From a virus, in the IMG/VR virus record IMGVR_UViG_3300033571_028151, positions 22,708 to 86,707 of that record: DNA of 64,000 bases; one strand, written 5' to 3'. Made by a program: the position numbers and the translations under genes. Below are positions 50,668 through 60,309 of this stretch, piece by piece (the first letter of the stretch is position 1; the number at the start of each line of letters is the position of its first letter). The notes under the pieces are model-generated. The model worked only from the letters and a program-made list of their open reading frames with translations. It made no database searches and was not told where the DNA came from.

Positions 50668-51309
50668 ATGGCCGATAAGCCCACAATTGTTGACGCTCAA
50701 TCTGTGACCACTACCGGCCCGAACGTGCAGAACGTCCCTGTGCGCTTAAATACTGCACAGATGGAGCAGGCCATCAAGGAAATGGCTGCCAAAGCGATGA
50801 CTGCCGCCAGCGTCCCGGGCATTCAAATGGAAACACCGTCGGTCGAGCGCATCAATCCCTCGACGTTTATGCGAGACATGACGCAAGAGATGGAGCGTTT
50901 GTATCAGCGTTTTGACACGCTGAAGATTTTGGCTGCGGAACTCAACGGGCGTTCAACCGACGAGCCGCTGCCGCCGCAGGTTATCTTCAAAGGTCTGACG
51001 CTCGATTTTGCTATCAGCAAAGGCGACAAGACAGTTGACCACAGCGTCAAGATGCAGACGCTTTCGTGCATTGGCGACCTGTCGACACTGATTACGAACG
51101 AGTTTGGTTTTATTATTGTCTCCCTTCGTGAGTTGTCCAAGCAGGTTGCTGACTTGGCGCAAAAGACCAACGATCGTTGTGTCACTGCGTTCAAGGAGTG
51201 GGAAACCGCTAATAAAAACAAGCAGGTTGTGACTGACACGACAACCGCACCAGCAGATAACTCGCCCGACATTTCGTCGGCTGCCCCCGTTACCCTACAG
51301 ACACAATGA
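50668..51309 (+). CDS. Hypothetical helical protein
   Basis: 213 residues from ATG 50668 after GGAGAGA. Helical, with a Thr/Asp/Ala-rich disordered tail. No family recognised. It overlaps the next gene by 4 bases. Confidence 0.6.
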   Translation: MADKPTIVDAQSVTTTGPNVQNVPVRLNTAQMEQAIKEMAAKAMTAASVPGIQMETPSVERINPSTFMRDMTQEMERLYQRFDTLKILAAELNGRSTDEPLPPQVIFKGLTLDFAISKGDKTVDHSVKMQTLSCIGDLSTLITNEFGFIIVSLRELSKQVADLAQKTNDRCVTAFKEWETANKNKQVVTDTTTAPADNSPDISSAAPVTLQTQ

Positions 51310-52151
51310 CGGCGAAAAAATTTAGCCGGAAACAGATTTTTACCCGCCGAGCGCAGTTGTTTGAAATACTCCGCGGGCACATTGATCAATCGATTGTCGG
51401 AAACACTATTTACGAAATCACTGACAGTTTGTGTTCCGCGCTGCCGCCAACGGTGTCGCGGAACGCTGTTTTTGAGACGATACGTTTAATGGCGGGAACG
51501 CAGTTAACCGCTAAGCCTGCGGCAAAACTTGCGTGGCGGCTGGCCGGCAATATAGACCTCCTGATCGCCGGCGAACCCGTTGTGCCTTGGACGCGGCAGA
51601 TGCGCGACGAGATCGTGCCCATCTGCGTCGAAAAAGTTGTGCCGATGAAACGGAAAGACAAGCACGGATTTTTGTTTCATTGCCGCGCGCTGGCCGGTAC
51701 GCCATGCGCCGAGTTATTTACGCAGTTTTTCTCTGCTAACAGTTGTCGCGCCATCTCGCGAATCGTCGGTTTCTCGACGAACTCGTGGGGGCCGTACCAG
51801 TATGCCGGCATTGGCATGCACTTTGTTAACTTGATGTTCTTCGCCCACGTCGAAGCCGACCGCTCCCGTGACAGGCCGTCGTTTCATCGCGTAAGCATTA
51901 CCAGTAGCATGCTCAAGGCTAACAAGTCGTTGCTAGAGGTGCGCTGCCGGGTCAAACCCTGCCCGAATGAATTTCAGCACTCTTGCGTCAATTGCCCCGT
52001 CGGATATAACGAGTGTTCTTACGCGACGCACGCCAAGACGTACGTTGAAACGCACTGCCGGATATGCAACACCATCGCGTTTTTTGATCCAGAAAACCCG
52101 GCGGCGATGTGCGTCAACTGTTGCAAATCAAATAGGCACATTGCCAATTAG
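51306..52151 (+). CDS. Protein with C-terminal zinc-finger cluster
   Basis: 281 residues. The N-terminal 200 residues are mixed, and the last 70 have a dense Cys/His cluster (CPNEFQHSCVNC, ETHCRICN, MCVNCC) that likely binds two zinc ions. Such proteins often bind RNA or DNA. No family recognised. Confidence 0.6.
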   Translation: MTAKKFSRKQIFTRRAQLFEILRGHIDQSIVGNTIYEITDSLCSALPPTVSRNAVFETIRLMAGTQLTAKPAAKLAWRLAGNIDLLIAGEPVVPWTRQMRDEIVPICVEKVVPMKRKDKHGFLFHCRALAGTPCAELFTQFFSANSCRAISRIVGFSTNSWGPYQYAGIGMHFVNLMFFAHVEADRSRDRPSFHRVSITSSMLKANKSLLEVRCRVKPCPNEFQHSCVNCPVGYNECSYATHAKTYVETHCRICNTIAFFDPENPAAMCVNCCKSNRHIAN

Positions 52152-52175
52152 CGCAGCCAGTTCAAGGAGGAACAG

Positions 52176-52844
52176 ATGGGTGACATCGGCTATCGGCAAA
52201 AGGGTGACACCGGCCCTATGTACAATCCCGAGCGGGATTACGCATACATTACGCCGACGCTCATGCGCATTGCGGTTGAAAACCTAGAAGTCAACGAGCC
52301 GGCTGATCGAGCACAGTGGCGCGAGAAGCAAAATATCACGGCTGACGAAATCAACGCCGCATTGACCGCGTTCGCGAGCGCTCAGCGTGATTTCGTCAAC
52401 GGCGCTGACCCGGTGTTAAGTTTTGAGCAGGCGTTGCTTCGGTACGATTTTCATAACTCGCGTTACGCCGTGCGGCAGTTTATCTTCGCGACGATTGGAG
52501 AAGTGTTTTGTGCGGCGTGGTTTATCGCCGTGCGTGAGGTATCTATTGTTGGTGAAGAATCTCCCGCCCACACGGATATGGCGCGGTTTTGCGCGACGGT
52601 GCGTGAGTTTGTAAACCACACAAAAGGCGTCACGTATGACGCCAATTTTATGGCAGAACATCTGCGCATGTATCAAGATGTATTGCAAACTCGAATTCAG
52701 AAATTGCTGACCGAACTGAAGGCTCGCTCTTCGGAGTTGGGCAAATGCAGCGAAGAGGTTCGCAAACTTACAGCGACCTTAGAGCCGCCAGTTAAAAAAT
52801 CGTGGCTCCGCCGTTTGTTTAACGTTTTTAGAAAGACGAAGTAA
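52176..52844 (+). CDS. Hypothetical protein
   Basis: 222 residues from ATG 52176 after AAGGAGG. Helical, with long heptad-like segments (about 160-205) and a basic C-terminus (SWLRRLFNVFRKTK). It may form a coiled coil. It ends on the first base of the RuvC-like gene. Confidence 0.55.
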   Translation: MGDIGYRQKGDTGPMYNPERDYAYITPTLMRIAVENLEVNEPADRAQWREKQNITADEINAALTAFASAQRDFVNGADPVLSFEQALLRYDFHNSRYAVRQFIFATIGEVFCAAWFIAVREVSIVGEESPAHTDMARFCATVREFVNHTKGVTYDANFMAEHLRMYQDVLQTRIQKLLTELKARSSELGKCSEEVRKLTATLEPPVKKSWLRRLFNVFRKTK

Positions 52845-53482
52845 TGCCGAAGTACAGGATGTACAAGGACCCGGAGACGTTTGCCTCCAAAGTGGGTCCG
52901 TGTCCGGATGACGCAACGCGATTCCTTGGCCTCGACTTGGGCAGTAATTGTGGCGTGGCAGTGTACGACTACATTCCGGGCAAAAAGTTGTTGCAGGAAA
53001 AACTGCAACTGTTTCAGTGGGACTTGTCGCCGCAGGGCCTTGAGTCCGGCGCCGCACGGTTTGTGCGGCTGCGTGCGTTTTTAAACGTAACGAAACCTGA
53101 AGTAATCGGTTACGAAGATGTCAAATATTCTCCACCCAAGGAATTCTTCGTTAACAAAAAATTTGGCATTCCAGCCGTATTGTCTCGCGTCGCCACGGCG
53201 TCTGAGGTATTGGGCGGTATGAAGGTGACGGTGGCTACATGGGCGGAAGAACACAACTTGGTGTCGAACGGTTATGCTATTTCAACAATCAAGAAGTACG
53301 CGACGGGTAACGGCAAGGCGAGCAAAGAAGAAATGATCATTGCCGCCAACAAAGCGTTAGGCGCTGCGTTCGACACGTCGAAGTACAAATCTACGGGTAT
53401 CGACAACGTAGTGGACGCGGCGTTCGTGTTACTGTTGCTTATTCAAAAAGTTCACGCCGGCATGCCGCAACCAAAGAAATGA
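52844..53482 (+). CDS. RuvC-like Holliday junction resolvase
   Basis: 212 residues. Acidic residues D31 (FLGLDLGS), E91 (GYEDV), and D187 and D191 (GIDNVVDAAF) match the RNase H-fold RuvC site. It would resolve branched DNA before packaging. The basic segment KKYATGNGKASKEE is typical. Works with the RecA-like recombinase and SbcCD-like proteins in this genome. Confidence 0.85.
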   Translation: MPKYRMYKDPETFASKVGPCPDDATRFLGLDLGSNCGVAVYDYIPGKKLLQEKLQLFQWDLSPQGLESGAARFVRLRAFLNVTKPEVIGYEDVKYSPPKEFFVNKKFGIPAVLSRVATASEVLGGMKVTVATWAEEHNLVSNGYAISTIKKYATGNGKASKEEMIIAANKALGAAFDTSKYKSTGIDNVVDAAFVLLLLIQKVHAGMPQPKK

Positions 53483-53483
53483 C

Positions 53484-54128
53484 ATGGTTCTTCCGCCCTC
53501 TTTTACGCGTGTCGATGAAGTCACAAACGCTGACGATATCGCAGCGCGGTCATGCTCCGAGTCGCTTCGCGGGCTGAACAAACAAATATCTTTGTTCACC
53601 CCTGCGCTGCTGATCACATCCGGGCGCTTTGATCGAGACCCCATAATTGAGTTCGACGCGCGCTTCCCGGCCGAGTCCGCTGATCTGCGGCCGTTCTGCA
53701 TTGACTTGAAACCTGACACTAACGAAGTGTTCTTTTCTGGTCTTGGGCAGCACGCGCTCCCCGGCCGCCAGCGCCCGGTGAACTGGGACAAGAGGTTGTA
53801 CGGCATCGCCCAGCAGCGCGAAGAAGAATGCTTTGCCTTTTTATCTGGCATTGCGTTTTCTGAATCGCGCAGCGGATATTTCGCGAGCACCTTTGCTTAC
53901 GATATCTCTATTCCGGACCCCACGTCGCGGTTTAACGAGATACTGCAAGTAAAGGTGTTCGGTATCATTTCAAATCGATTCATTGCCATGCTGGAGAAAC
54001 GCATGGCCGGCCCGCCAGTTGTGCGCCACGTACCCGTACCGAACGAACAAGCCGCTTTAAACTTCTTGCAGCAAAACGGAATTCTCAGTCCGTTTGACGG
54101 CAACGACCCCCTCATCGTGTGCGAGTAA
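53484..54128 (+). CDS. Hypothetical protein
   Basis: 214 residues. Alpha/beta, no recognised motif. It starts 1 base after the resolvase stop. Confidence 0.55.
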   Translation: MVLPPSFTRVDEVTNADDIAARSCSESLRGLNKQISLFTPALLITSGRFDRDPIIEFDARFPAESADLRPFCIDLKPDTNEVFFSGLGQHALPGRQRPVNWDKRLYGIAQQREEECFAFLSGIAFSESRSGYFASTFAYDISIPDPTSRFNEILQVKVFGIISNRFIAMLEKRMAGPPVVRHVPVPNEQAALNFLQQNGILSPFDGNDPLIVCE

Positions 54129-54129
54129 C

Positions 54130-54543
54130 ATGACTGAAGAAAACAACACAGACTTGTTTCACGTCGTCGTCCTTCAGGCCGACGGTTCTTTTGCCGCAGA
54201 AGTGTTCAACACTGCTGAAGAACTTGCCGCCCGCCTGAAAGCGCTCATCAATCACGACGTATCCGTAGCCTGCTACCAAGGTAAGCGGTTAAACATATCA
54301 AAACCCCCGATGCGCCACCTGATGACGCCGACTGGCAACATCCCGCTCTTCGACACGGCGCAGGAGATCGAACCAGACGACACCGGCTACCTCGGCGTCG
54401 ACCCAACACACCTTGAAGACCCGCCGCAACTGAACGCCCCGTCACCGCAAAAGTCGGGTGTCTCTCCGGATGAGTTTTTCTCCGACGAAGACGGCGAAAC
54501 GATCAACATTTTCGACAGCGCGCTGCCCGATCCAGACAACTAA
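54130..54543 (+). CDS. Acidic hypothetical protein
   Basis: 137 residues from ATG 54130. The N-terminal half is alpha/beta. The C-terminal half is acidic and disordered (SPDEFFSDEDGETINIFDSA). No family recognised. Confidence 0.55.
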   Translation: MTEENNTDLFHVVVLQADGSFAAEVFNTAEELAARLKALINHDVSVACYQGKRLNISKPPMRHLMTPTGNIPLFDTAQEIEPDDTGYLGVDPTHLEDPPQLNAPSPQKSGVSPDEFFSDEDGETINIFDSALPDPDN

Positions 54544-54612
54544 ATTTTTCGCAAAAACGTGGCATATTTACAGCACCCCCATTTTCTAGGGCGTGCTAGT
54601 AAAGAGGGTCAC

Positions 54613-54798
54613 ATGCGTGTTGTTACTTTTCGTGGTAGCGCGGTCAAGCGCCAGCGAAAGATTGGGGACGACAAAATTCTATTGGTGTTCTACTCGCGAC
54701 CACCAATTGTCGTCACTCCACAAGAATGGGAAGTAGAAAAACAGAACACTTATTATGACGCTGGCGTACGTCGCCGCGATGTAGTCCGAAGCCTGTAA
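54613..54798 (+). CDS. Small beta-rich basic protein
   Basis: 61 residues from ATG 54613, with GAGGGT upstream. Beta-rich and basic (RVVTFRGSAVKRQRKIGDDK). The 70 bases before it have a stem GCAC-C-CCC/GGG-C-GTGC (54573-54596) but no secure promoter. No family recognised. Confidence 0.55.
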   Translation: MRVVTFRGSAVKRQRKIGDDKILLVFYSRPPIVVTPQEWEVEKQNTYYDAGVRRRDVVRSL

Positions 54799-54807
54799 AG
54801 GACGCCC

Positions 54808-55872
54808 ATGACAATTGCAGCAGAAAATACGAATACTGGAACCGCCCAGAAGGTGACCGCGGTAATCGCTCAGCAGCGTCGACTGCTGAAACGGTGGGAG
54901 AACGTTTCCCACTATCTTGACGGCGTTGTTGCCGGGTTGTATCTGCCCGGCATCGACCAGACGTTCGACAAACCTGTGCGGCGTATCACCGGCCGCCGAC
55001 CCCCGCTGCTGACGCTCGAAGGCGAGTCGTTGAACTTCACCGGCGCCATCAGCCGACAGCAGAACGACCGGCTTGTGTACACGCCGATCTTTAGTTACGA
55101 CCTGACGATGCCCTACACGCCGCGAGGTGGCGGCCGTACGCTACCGGCGAACAACGTCGTACTTGCCCGCCGCGCAAACGAACTGCTCGCGAATCTTGTC
55201 GCGTACGGGCAGCGCGTGTCGTTTGGCGTACACGAGAATCTGTCGGTGTTTCGGTTTCCGGAAGTTGTTCGCAATGAGCACGGCAAGATTGTCGCTGAAG
55301 ACTATTCTGGCGTGCTTGGCTTTGAGTTGGAAAACCCGGCGGCGACTTTGGGTCAGGTGTCCGTCAGACGGCCCAATCCAGCCGCGAAGATTTTGGCGCG
55401 ACACGGCATCGAGTTCCCGATGTCGGTTGGTACGGCTGAACTGGACAACCTTGTCTCTGAATTCCGCGCGGAGTTCGGCGGCGTCGAGGTTGAATGGGCA
55501 ACTGCTGTTGACGCGTTGCTCTTCCAGCGCGACCACTGCACGTTTTCGTTGCCGTTTGACGAGGCTGTCGTCGCGGTACCGGACGCGGCCGTAGCGGCGA
55601 TGCGCGCAGCGCTTCCGCCAAAGTATCAGTGGGAGGCGTCTTTTAATGACCTGCTGCTGGCAGCGAAGAATCCTTCGCAACCGGTGCGCGTCAGTCGATT
55701 GTCTGCCTTACAGGTGTTTCCGCTCGAAACGGTGCAGGACATGCCGGAAGATTACGCCGGAACTGTGCTGTCGCCCGTGGACTGGTCGCCGCCGCCGAAC
55801 AACTCTGGGCCGTTTGCTGCGCCAGTGGCGCCCGACACCAAGCCCTCGTTCCCTGCGGCCAAGATCGCATAA
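54808..55872 (+). CDS. Hypothetical protein, possibly structural
   Basis: 354 residues. Mixed alpha/beta with a Pro-rich tail (SPPPNNSGPFAAPVAPD). It lies near the portal gene, which would fit a virion or assembly role, but no motif supports this. Confidence 0.55.
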   Translation: MTIAAENTNTGTAQKVTAVIAQQRRLLKRWENVSHYLDGVVAGLYLPGIDQTFDKPVRRITGRRPPLLTLEGESLNFTGAISRQQNDRLVYTPIFSYDLTMPYTPRGGGRTLPANNVVLARRANELLANLVAYGQRVSFGVHENLSVFRFPEVVRNEHGKIVAEDYSGVLGFELENPAATLGQVSVRRPNPAAKILARHGIEFPMSVGTAELDNLVSEFRAEFGGVEVEWATAVDALLFQRDHCTFSLPFDEAVVAVPDAAVAAMRAALPPKYQWEASFNDLLLAAKNPSQPVRVSRLSALQVFPLETVQDMPEDYAGTVLSPVDWSPPPNNSGPFAAPVAPDTKPSFPAAKIA

Positions 55873-55877
55873 CAACC

Positions 55878-56159
55878 ATGCGCTACTTCCTTAAACCCGA
55901 AAAACCAATTTTATCGTGGTTACTCGACTACGACGCAAATCCTCGTATCTTGCCGGTTTTTCCGGAAGACGACGATTCGGGTTTAGTGGTAGCGCATCTG
56001 TTGTCTGGCGGAGTTTTTGCCGAAGTAATTACGTCGCCGGAGCGCGTCACTGAAGTGTGCGGCGCCGGCGTGCCACTCGGCAGGTTGTATTTTCAGATTC
56101 AGAAAAGTCTGTTATACAGTGTGTGTGACGGACTCCGCCCCGAAAACTTTGGGGGTTAG
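55878..56159 (+). CDS. Hypothetical protein
   Basis: 93 residues. Alpha/beta; the last residues (DGLRPENFGG) overlap the intrinsic terminator. No family recognised. Confidence 0.55.
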   Translation: MRYFLKPEKPILSWLLDYDANPRILPVFPEDDDSGLVVAHLLSGGVFAEVITSPERVTEVCGAGVPLGRLYFQIQKSLLYSVCDGLRPENFGG

Positions 56160-56186
56160 CGCTACGCAGCGCGCCCCTTTTTTTTT
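56151..56186 (+). terminator. Intrinsic terminator
   Basis: GGGG...GCGCT-ACGC-AGCGC...CCCC followed by nine T (56178-56186). The stop codon of the upstream gene is within the stem. It separates the accessory block from the portal region. Confidence 0.8.
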
Positions 56187-56200
56187 AGATATCAGAGACT

Positions 56201-57136
56201 ATGTACAAAGACCCTTCTGAAATCCAGATGGAAAACGGGCGCACAATGGCGGACTACATCCGCCGTGGCCCGGCTGGTCTGCGCGGCGTAGTTGTCGGTA
56301 AAGCCACTGCGGGCGGCACGCCGGTGAACTACGATCCTCACGATATGTCAAAAGTGCGTATAAACATCGTGGACCCAAATGGCAAAAATACTAGCGATGT
56401 GGCGCTGAGTGAGTTTACGTCGGATCGTTTAAACGTGGCGATGGCGAAAGCCAATGAAATAATAGTCGGTGACGATATTGACTCGATACGGGAGCGTGCC
56501 GCAATGGTTTTTGAAGAAATGGCAAAGATGGCAAAATCCGGCGTTCAGCGCGTACCGGCGAAGAAAACAAACGCGCTCGTCTCGCCTGCGCAGCCGCCGG
56601 TAGAAGAAGACTTTGACGAGATTGAAATTGTTAACGAATTAGAAGAGGAGATTCGCGGCGTCACTCCTCCGCCTGTTCCGCCCGGGCCGCCGCTAGAAAA
56701 AATTGACCGCAACTACAGCCCGATGGCCGCATTTGGCTTGAAAAAGAAACCGCCGACGCAGACGCAAAACGCTGCGGGCGCTATCGGTCACGCGCAACGT
56801 GTCGGTCCGCCGCAAAAACTTGTGTACTTTGAAAAAGAGGGTATCGGGACTGTTCCGGCCTTCTTCCACGACGTTATCGTCTCGCTGACCGCTACCGACG
56901 AGTACGGGCTGGAAGAAAGCGGGTTTATTGTGTTAATTTACGATTTGCGTTTTGACCAGAATGCTGCGCGCTGGTTTCCGCCCGCTAATGATCCGTATCA
57001 ACGCCCGTGGGCCGCACAAATCAGCGATGACAAACGGCTTTATCTTGTGCATACGACCGGTTTTCAGTATGTTTATGACAGCCGCGAATATTGTGTTTTG
57101 ACGGTCGAGCGCGCGGTGACGTCAACAGGGCTGTAA
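56201..57136 (+). CDS. Hypothetical protein upstream of the portal
   Basis: 311 residues. Alpha/beta N-terminal and C-terminal parts joined by a Pro/Glu-rich middle (about 130-170). It is the first gene after the terminator and precedes the portal gene. A head or assembly role is possible but unproven. Confidence 0.55.
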   Translation: MYKDPSEIQMENGRTMADYIRRGPAGLRGVVVGKATAGGTPVNYDPHDMSKVRINIVDPNGKNTSDVALSEFTSDRLNVAMAKANEIIVGDDIDSIRERAAMVFEEMAKMAKSGVQRVPAKKTNALVSPAQPPVEEDFDEIEIVNELEEEIRGVTPPPVPPGPPLEKIDRNYSPMAAFGLKKKPPTQTQNAAGAIGHAQRVGPPQKLVYFEKEGIGTVPAFFHDVIVSLTATDEYGLEESGFIVLIYDLRFDQNAARWFPPANDPYQRPWAAQISDDKRLYLVHTTGFQYVYDSREYCVLTVERAVTSTGL

Positions 57137-57139
57137 CTT

Positions 57140-57301
57140 ATGGAAAAGCACGGCGTTATTAAAGCCGGTATTACCCCGCCCGAACACGAGCCTGAAAAGA
57201 CGGCGGCTCAAATAAATAACAAAAAGCCGTCGGCCGCCGAACTGGACGATGACTTTCGCAAGCGGGCGGCTGAAGCAGCACATAACACCAACCAAAAGTA
57301 G
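57140..57301 (+). CDS. 53-residue helical protein
   Basis: ATG 57140 to TAG 57299-57301. Charged and helical (AAELDDDFRKRAAEAAH), with an Ala/Glu/Lys bias typical of disordered or scaffold-like peptides. Lies 3 bases after one gene and 8 before the portal start. Short but well placed. Function unknown. Confidence 0.5.
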   Translation: MEKHGVIKAGITPPEHEPEKTAAQINNKKPSAAELDDDFRKRAAEAAHNTNQK

Positions 57302-57309
57302 GTGATTTG

Positions 57310-59241
57310 GTGAGTACTGCCCCTACCGCAGATTTAGGTTACAACTCGCTTGGCAAAGGCGTAGCCGCTGATGAGCGGTTCCCGGACCCGTTCTGCGATA
57401 TTGCCAGCCTGTCTATGCCCGAGAGTATTCAGACAGCCTTGCGCTGGACTGAGTACGTCATGAACGCCAACGGCCCTTACCGGCAAGCCATCGACCGGGT
57501 GGTGTCGTACTTCATCACGGACGTCGAAGTTTACGACATTGGTGAAAATACGACCGGCCGGGAAGAGAAGGAAAAGTTCCGCGTGTTTCTCGACGACACG
57601 CTAAGCATCAAAAATACACTGCACAGCATCGGCTTGGATTACATGGCCTATGGCAACTCGTTTACGAGTTTGCTGGTGCCATTTCGCCGGTATCTGTCGT
57701 GCAAGCGCTGCGGCCTCGAAATGCCGCTCGACAAAGTACACAACTCCCCGCAGTGTGATTTCAAGTGGCAGAACTTTCAGTTTCACGCCACGTGCCCCAA
57801 GTGCAAAGTAACCGGCGAATGGAAGCACATCGACCGCCGTAGCGGCGACTCGGACCAGATGCACGTCAAGCGTTGGAGTCCGCACGAAATAGATATCTTA
57901 TGGGACCCCTACAGCAACGAGTGCTCGTACGTTTGGAAGATTCCGCAGGACTACCGCACGCTGATCAAGAACGGCCACTTGCATCACCTTGAGCGCGCGA
58001 GTTGGGAAGTTATCCAAGCGATCAAGAATGAACAGAACCTGATGTTCGACAAAGGCGTGATCTACCATCTCAAGGAAGACGCGCTGGCAGGCATGCGCAA
58101 TCGCGGTTGGGGTATCTCTCGCGTGCTGACGAATTTTCGGCAGGCGTGGTATTACCAAATTCTGCATCGATACAACGAAGCCGTCGCGCTCGACTACGTG
58201 ATTCCGTTCCGCGTAATCACGCCGGCGCCCCGCGGTGGTGACGCACAATCGAGTGACCCCGTCCACACGATCAATCTTTCGAACTTCACGGCCCGCGTGA
58301 ACTCCATGCTCCGTGCCCGCCGCACGGACCCAGCCCGCTGGAACGTGCTGCCGTTTCCGGTCAACTATCAGGCGCTCGGCGGTGACGCCAGCCAATTGGC
58401 TCCGCGCGAACTTTTGGATCAGGGTTTGGAAACGCTGCTGAAGTGCATTGGCATGCCGGTTGAGTTGTTTAACGGCACACTGCAACTTCAGGCTGCTCCT
58501 GCCGCGCTTCGTTTGTTTGAAGCCAACTGGAGCCATCTGCCGCATAACATGAATCGCTTCCTGACTGATCTCGCCGGCAACATCGCCAAGATCATGTCGT
58601 GGGAGCCTGTGGGCGCCAAGTTAATGCGCGTTACACACGCCGACGACCTCAACCGGCAGATGGCGAAACTACAACTCATGCAGGGCCAGCAGATCAGCAA
58701 GACGACGGGCCTTAAGTCGGTCGGCTTGGATTACGAGGAAGAGACAAAGCGGATGTTGGAAGAAGAGCGTATCTACGCCGAAGAGCAAGAGCGCATGCAG
58801 AAGGAGATGGAACAGTCTCAGCAGATGAAGGACCTGTCGCAGCAAGCCGAGATGATAGGTGGCGTAGGGCAGCCCGGTGCCGGTGCGACCGGTATGCCGC
58901 AGCAAGGCGGCGCACCAGCAGCACCGGCGGGTCCGCCGGGAATGCCAGCCCCGGGCCAGCCCACGTCCGTCGATCAGTTCCTCATGCAGCGGCAAAACTC
59001 TGGCAGCATTCCGCGTACACCGGAAGACCTCCAGCAACAAGCGCAACTCATCGCGAATCAGTTGCTGTCTATGCCCGAGTCGCAGAAAGATTCGGAACTT
59101 ATCAAACTCAAGCGCGGCGACAACACCATGCACGCGCTCGTAACTAGCATTATTGATGACATCCGGCAGCAGGCCCGGTCACAAGGCGGCGCCATGGTTA
59201 TGCAGCAGCAATATGGACAGCCGGCTCCCGCAGGCGGGTAA
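57310..59241 (+). CDS. Portal protein with zinc-binding insertion
   Basis: 643 residues from GTG 57310; TTG 57307 is the alternative. The start (TALRWTEYVMNANGPYRQAI, DRVVSYFITDVEV) and the region PVELFNGTLQLQAAPAALRL fit the portal plan, with a helical Gln-rich C-terminal part (about 440-500, 575-640). C131, C134, about C149 and C161/C164 form a zinc-binding insert near the N-terminus, which I consider unusual. The portal is the channel through which the terminase packages DNA. A Gly/Pro-rich linker separates the core from the tail. Confidence 0.7.
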   Translation: MSTAPTADLGYNSLGKGVAADERFPDPFCDIASLSMPESIQTALRWTEYVMNANGPYRQAIDRVVSYFITDVEVYDIGENTTGREEKEKFRVFLDDTLSIKNTLHSIGLDYMAYGNSFTSLLVPFRRYLSCKRCGLEMPLDKVHNSPQCDFKWQNFQFHATCPKCKVTGEWKHIDRRSGDSDQMHVKRWSPHEIDILWDPYSNECSYVWKIPQDYRTLIKNGHLHHLERASWEVIQAIKNEQNLMFDKGVIYHLKEDALAGMRNRGWGISRVLTNFRQAWYYQILHRYNEAVALDYVIPFRVITPAPRGGDAQSSDPVHTINLSNFTARVNSMLRARRTDPARWNVLPFPVNYQALGGDASQLAPRELLDQGLETLLKCIGMPVELFNGTLQLQAAPAALRLFEANWSHLPHNMNRFLTDLAGNIAKIMSWEPVGAKLMRVTHADDLNRQMAKLQLMQGQQISKTTGLKSVGLDYEEETKRMLEEERIYAEEQERMQKEMEQSQQMKDLSQQAEMIGGVGQPGAGATGMPQQGGAPAAPAGPPGMPAPGQPTSVDQFLMQRQNSGSIPRTPEDLQQQAQLIANQLLSMPESQKDSELIKLKRGDNTMHALVTSIIDDIRQQARSQGGAMVMQQQYGQPAPAGG

Positions 59242-59243
59242 CA

Positions 59244-60287
59244 ATGAGCGTCGGCATCTACACGCATTACGCACAATGCGATCAGGCATATCTCGCAGTG
59301 CGTCTGGCTGATTTTCTGCGCAATCAGGGCGTAGATTTTTCTATTTATAGCGACAATCAGCCGCCGAAGATCAAGACCGCTTACGATAACGTTGTCGTCT
59401 ACAAAAGCAAGCAACGGTACAGCGACTGGGTGAAAAAACATCACGTCGTTGTGTGGACGCATATTCCCAAGATTGAACAAATTAACATCGCGAAACGTCA
59501 CGGCGCTACGACAGTGATTGCCCCCATGTGGCAAGAACTGAATCCGCCGTTCCGCAAAGCGGCCCGACAGGCAGACCACCTAATCGCCATGTCGACAGAG
59601 TGCCGCGAACTATTTCATGGCGTTTACAAGTTTCGAAACGTAACGCTGATTCCGTTCGATGCCGGCTTACCGCCGACCAAGAAAGATACGGCGGTCAACC
59701 CACGTAAGATAAAACTATTTTTACCGTGGTTCGATCGAAACGCGCGTTGCTCGCAAAACTATTTTTTGGATCAACTGGAATACTTGCTGACGCACATGCA
59801 CGAAATTCACCTCACGGTCGCGATCTCGTCTAGCAAGTTTTCGCCGTCTATCGCCAAGTTTTTTCAGCGGCTTGGCCGTAAAACTGACGGCCGCGTCGTT
59901 TTAAAGCGAAACATTCCAATTCCTGCTCGTGCTGGTTTTTACGCATCTCACGATTTAACTGTCTTCCCGGCCGAGTGCGATAACTACGGTGTTTGTAGCC
60001 TGACATCTATCTGCTGCGGTACGCCGGTTGTCACGCTCGCAGTTTCGCCGCAAACAGACTTTGTGTATCCAGACGCAAATGGCGTACTAGTAAAAACAAA
60101 AATAGACTACGACGAAAACGGCGTTCCGCACGCCAATGCTGATTACGACTTGTTTGGTGAAACATTGCAAGCCCTTGTCGCCGAACCGCGACACATCGAC
60201 GCAATGAACAAAAAAATCAATTACAACTTAAACTCGCGCCGCAAATCGTTTGAACTGGGCTGGCAATCGGTTTTGCGGCTTGTATGA
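59244..60287 (+). CDS. GT-B fold glycosyltransferase
   Basis: 347 residues. The C-terminal domain has FPAECDNYGVCSLTSICCG (about 239-257) with the Glu-x6-Gly pattern of GT4-like sugar binding, followed by TPVVTLAV. The N-terminal domain is Rossmann-like (IYTHYAQCDQAYLAVRLAD). It may glycosylate virion proteins or phage DNA. Placement next to the portal suggests a structural target, which is inference. Confidence 0.7.
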   Translation: MSVGIYTHYAQCDQAYLAVRLADFLRNQGVDFSIYSDNQPPKIKTAYDNVVVYKSKQRYSDWVKKHHVVVWTHIPKIEQINIAKRHGATTVIAPMWQELNPPFRKAARQADHLIAMSTECRELFHGVYKFRNVTLIPFDAGLPPTKKDTAVNPRKIKLFLPWFDRNARCSQNYFLDQLEYLLTHMHEIHLTVAISSSKFSPSIAKFFQRLGRKTDGRVVLKRNIPIPARAGFYASHDLTVFPAECDNYGVCSLTSICCGTPVVTLAVSPQTDFVYPDANGVLVKTKIDYDENGVPHANADYDLFGETLQALVAEPRHIDAMNKKINYNLNSRRKSFELGWQSVLRLV

Positions 60288-60309
60288 AATCCGGTGCACG
60301 GAGGCACCC

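Noticed and set aside
55878-56118. Possible promoter TTTTCA-N17-TATACA at 56090-56118
   Set aside because: It lies just before an intrinsic terminator and such boxes occur by chance, so I left it out.
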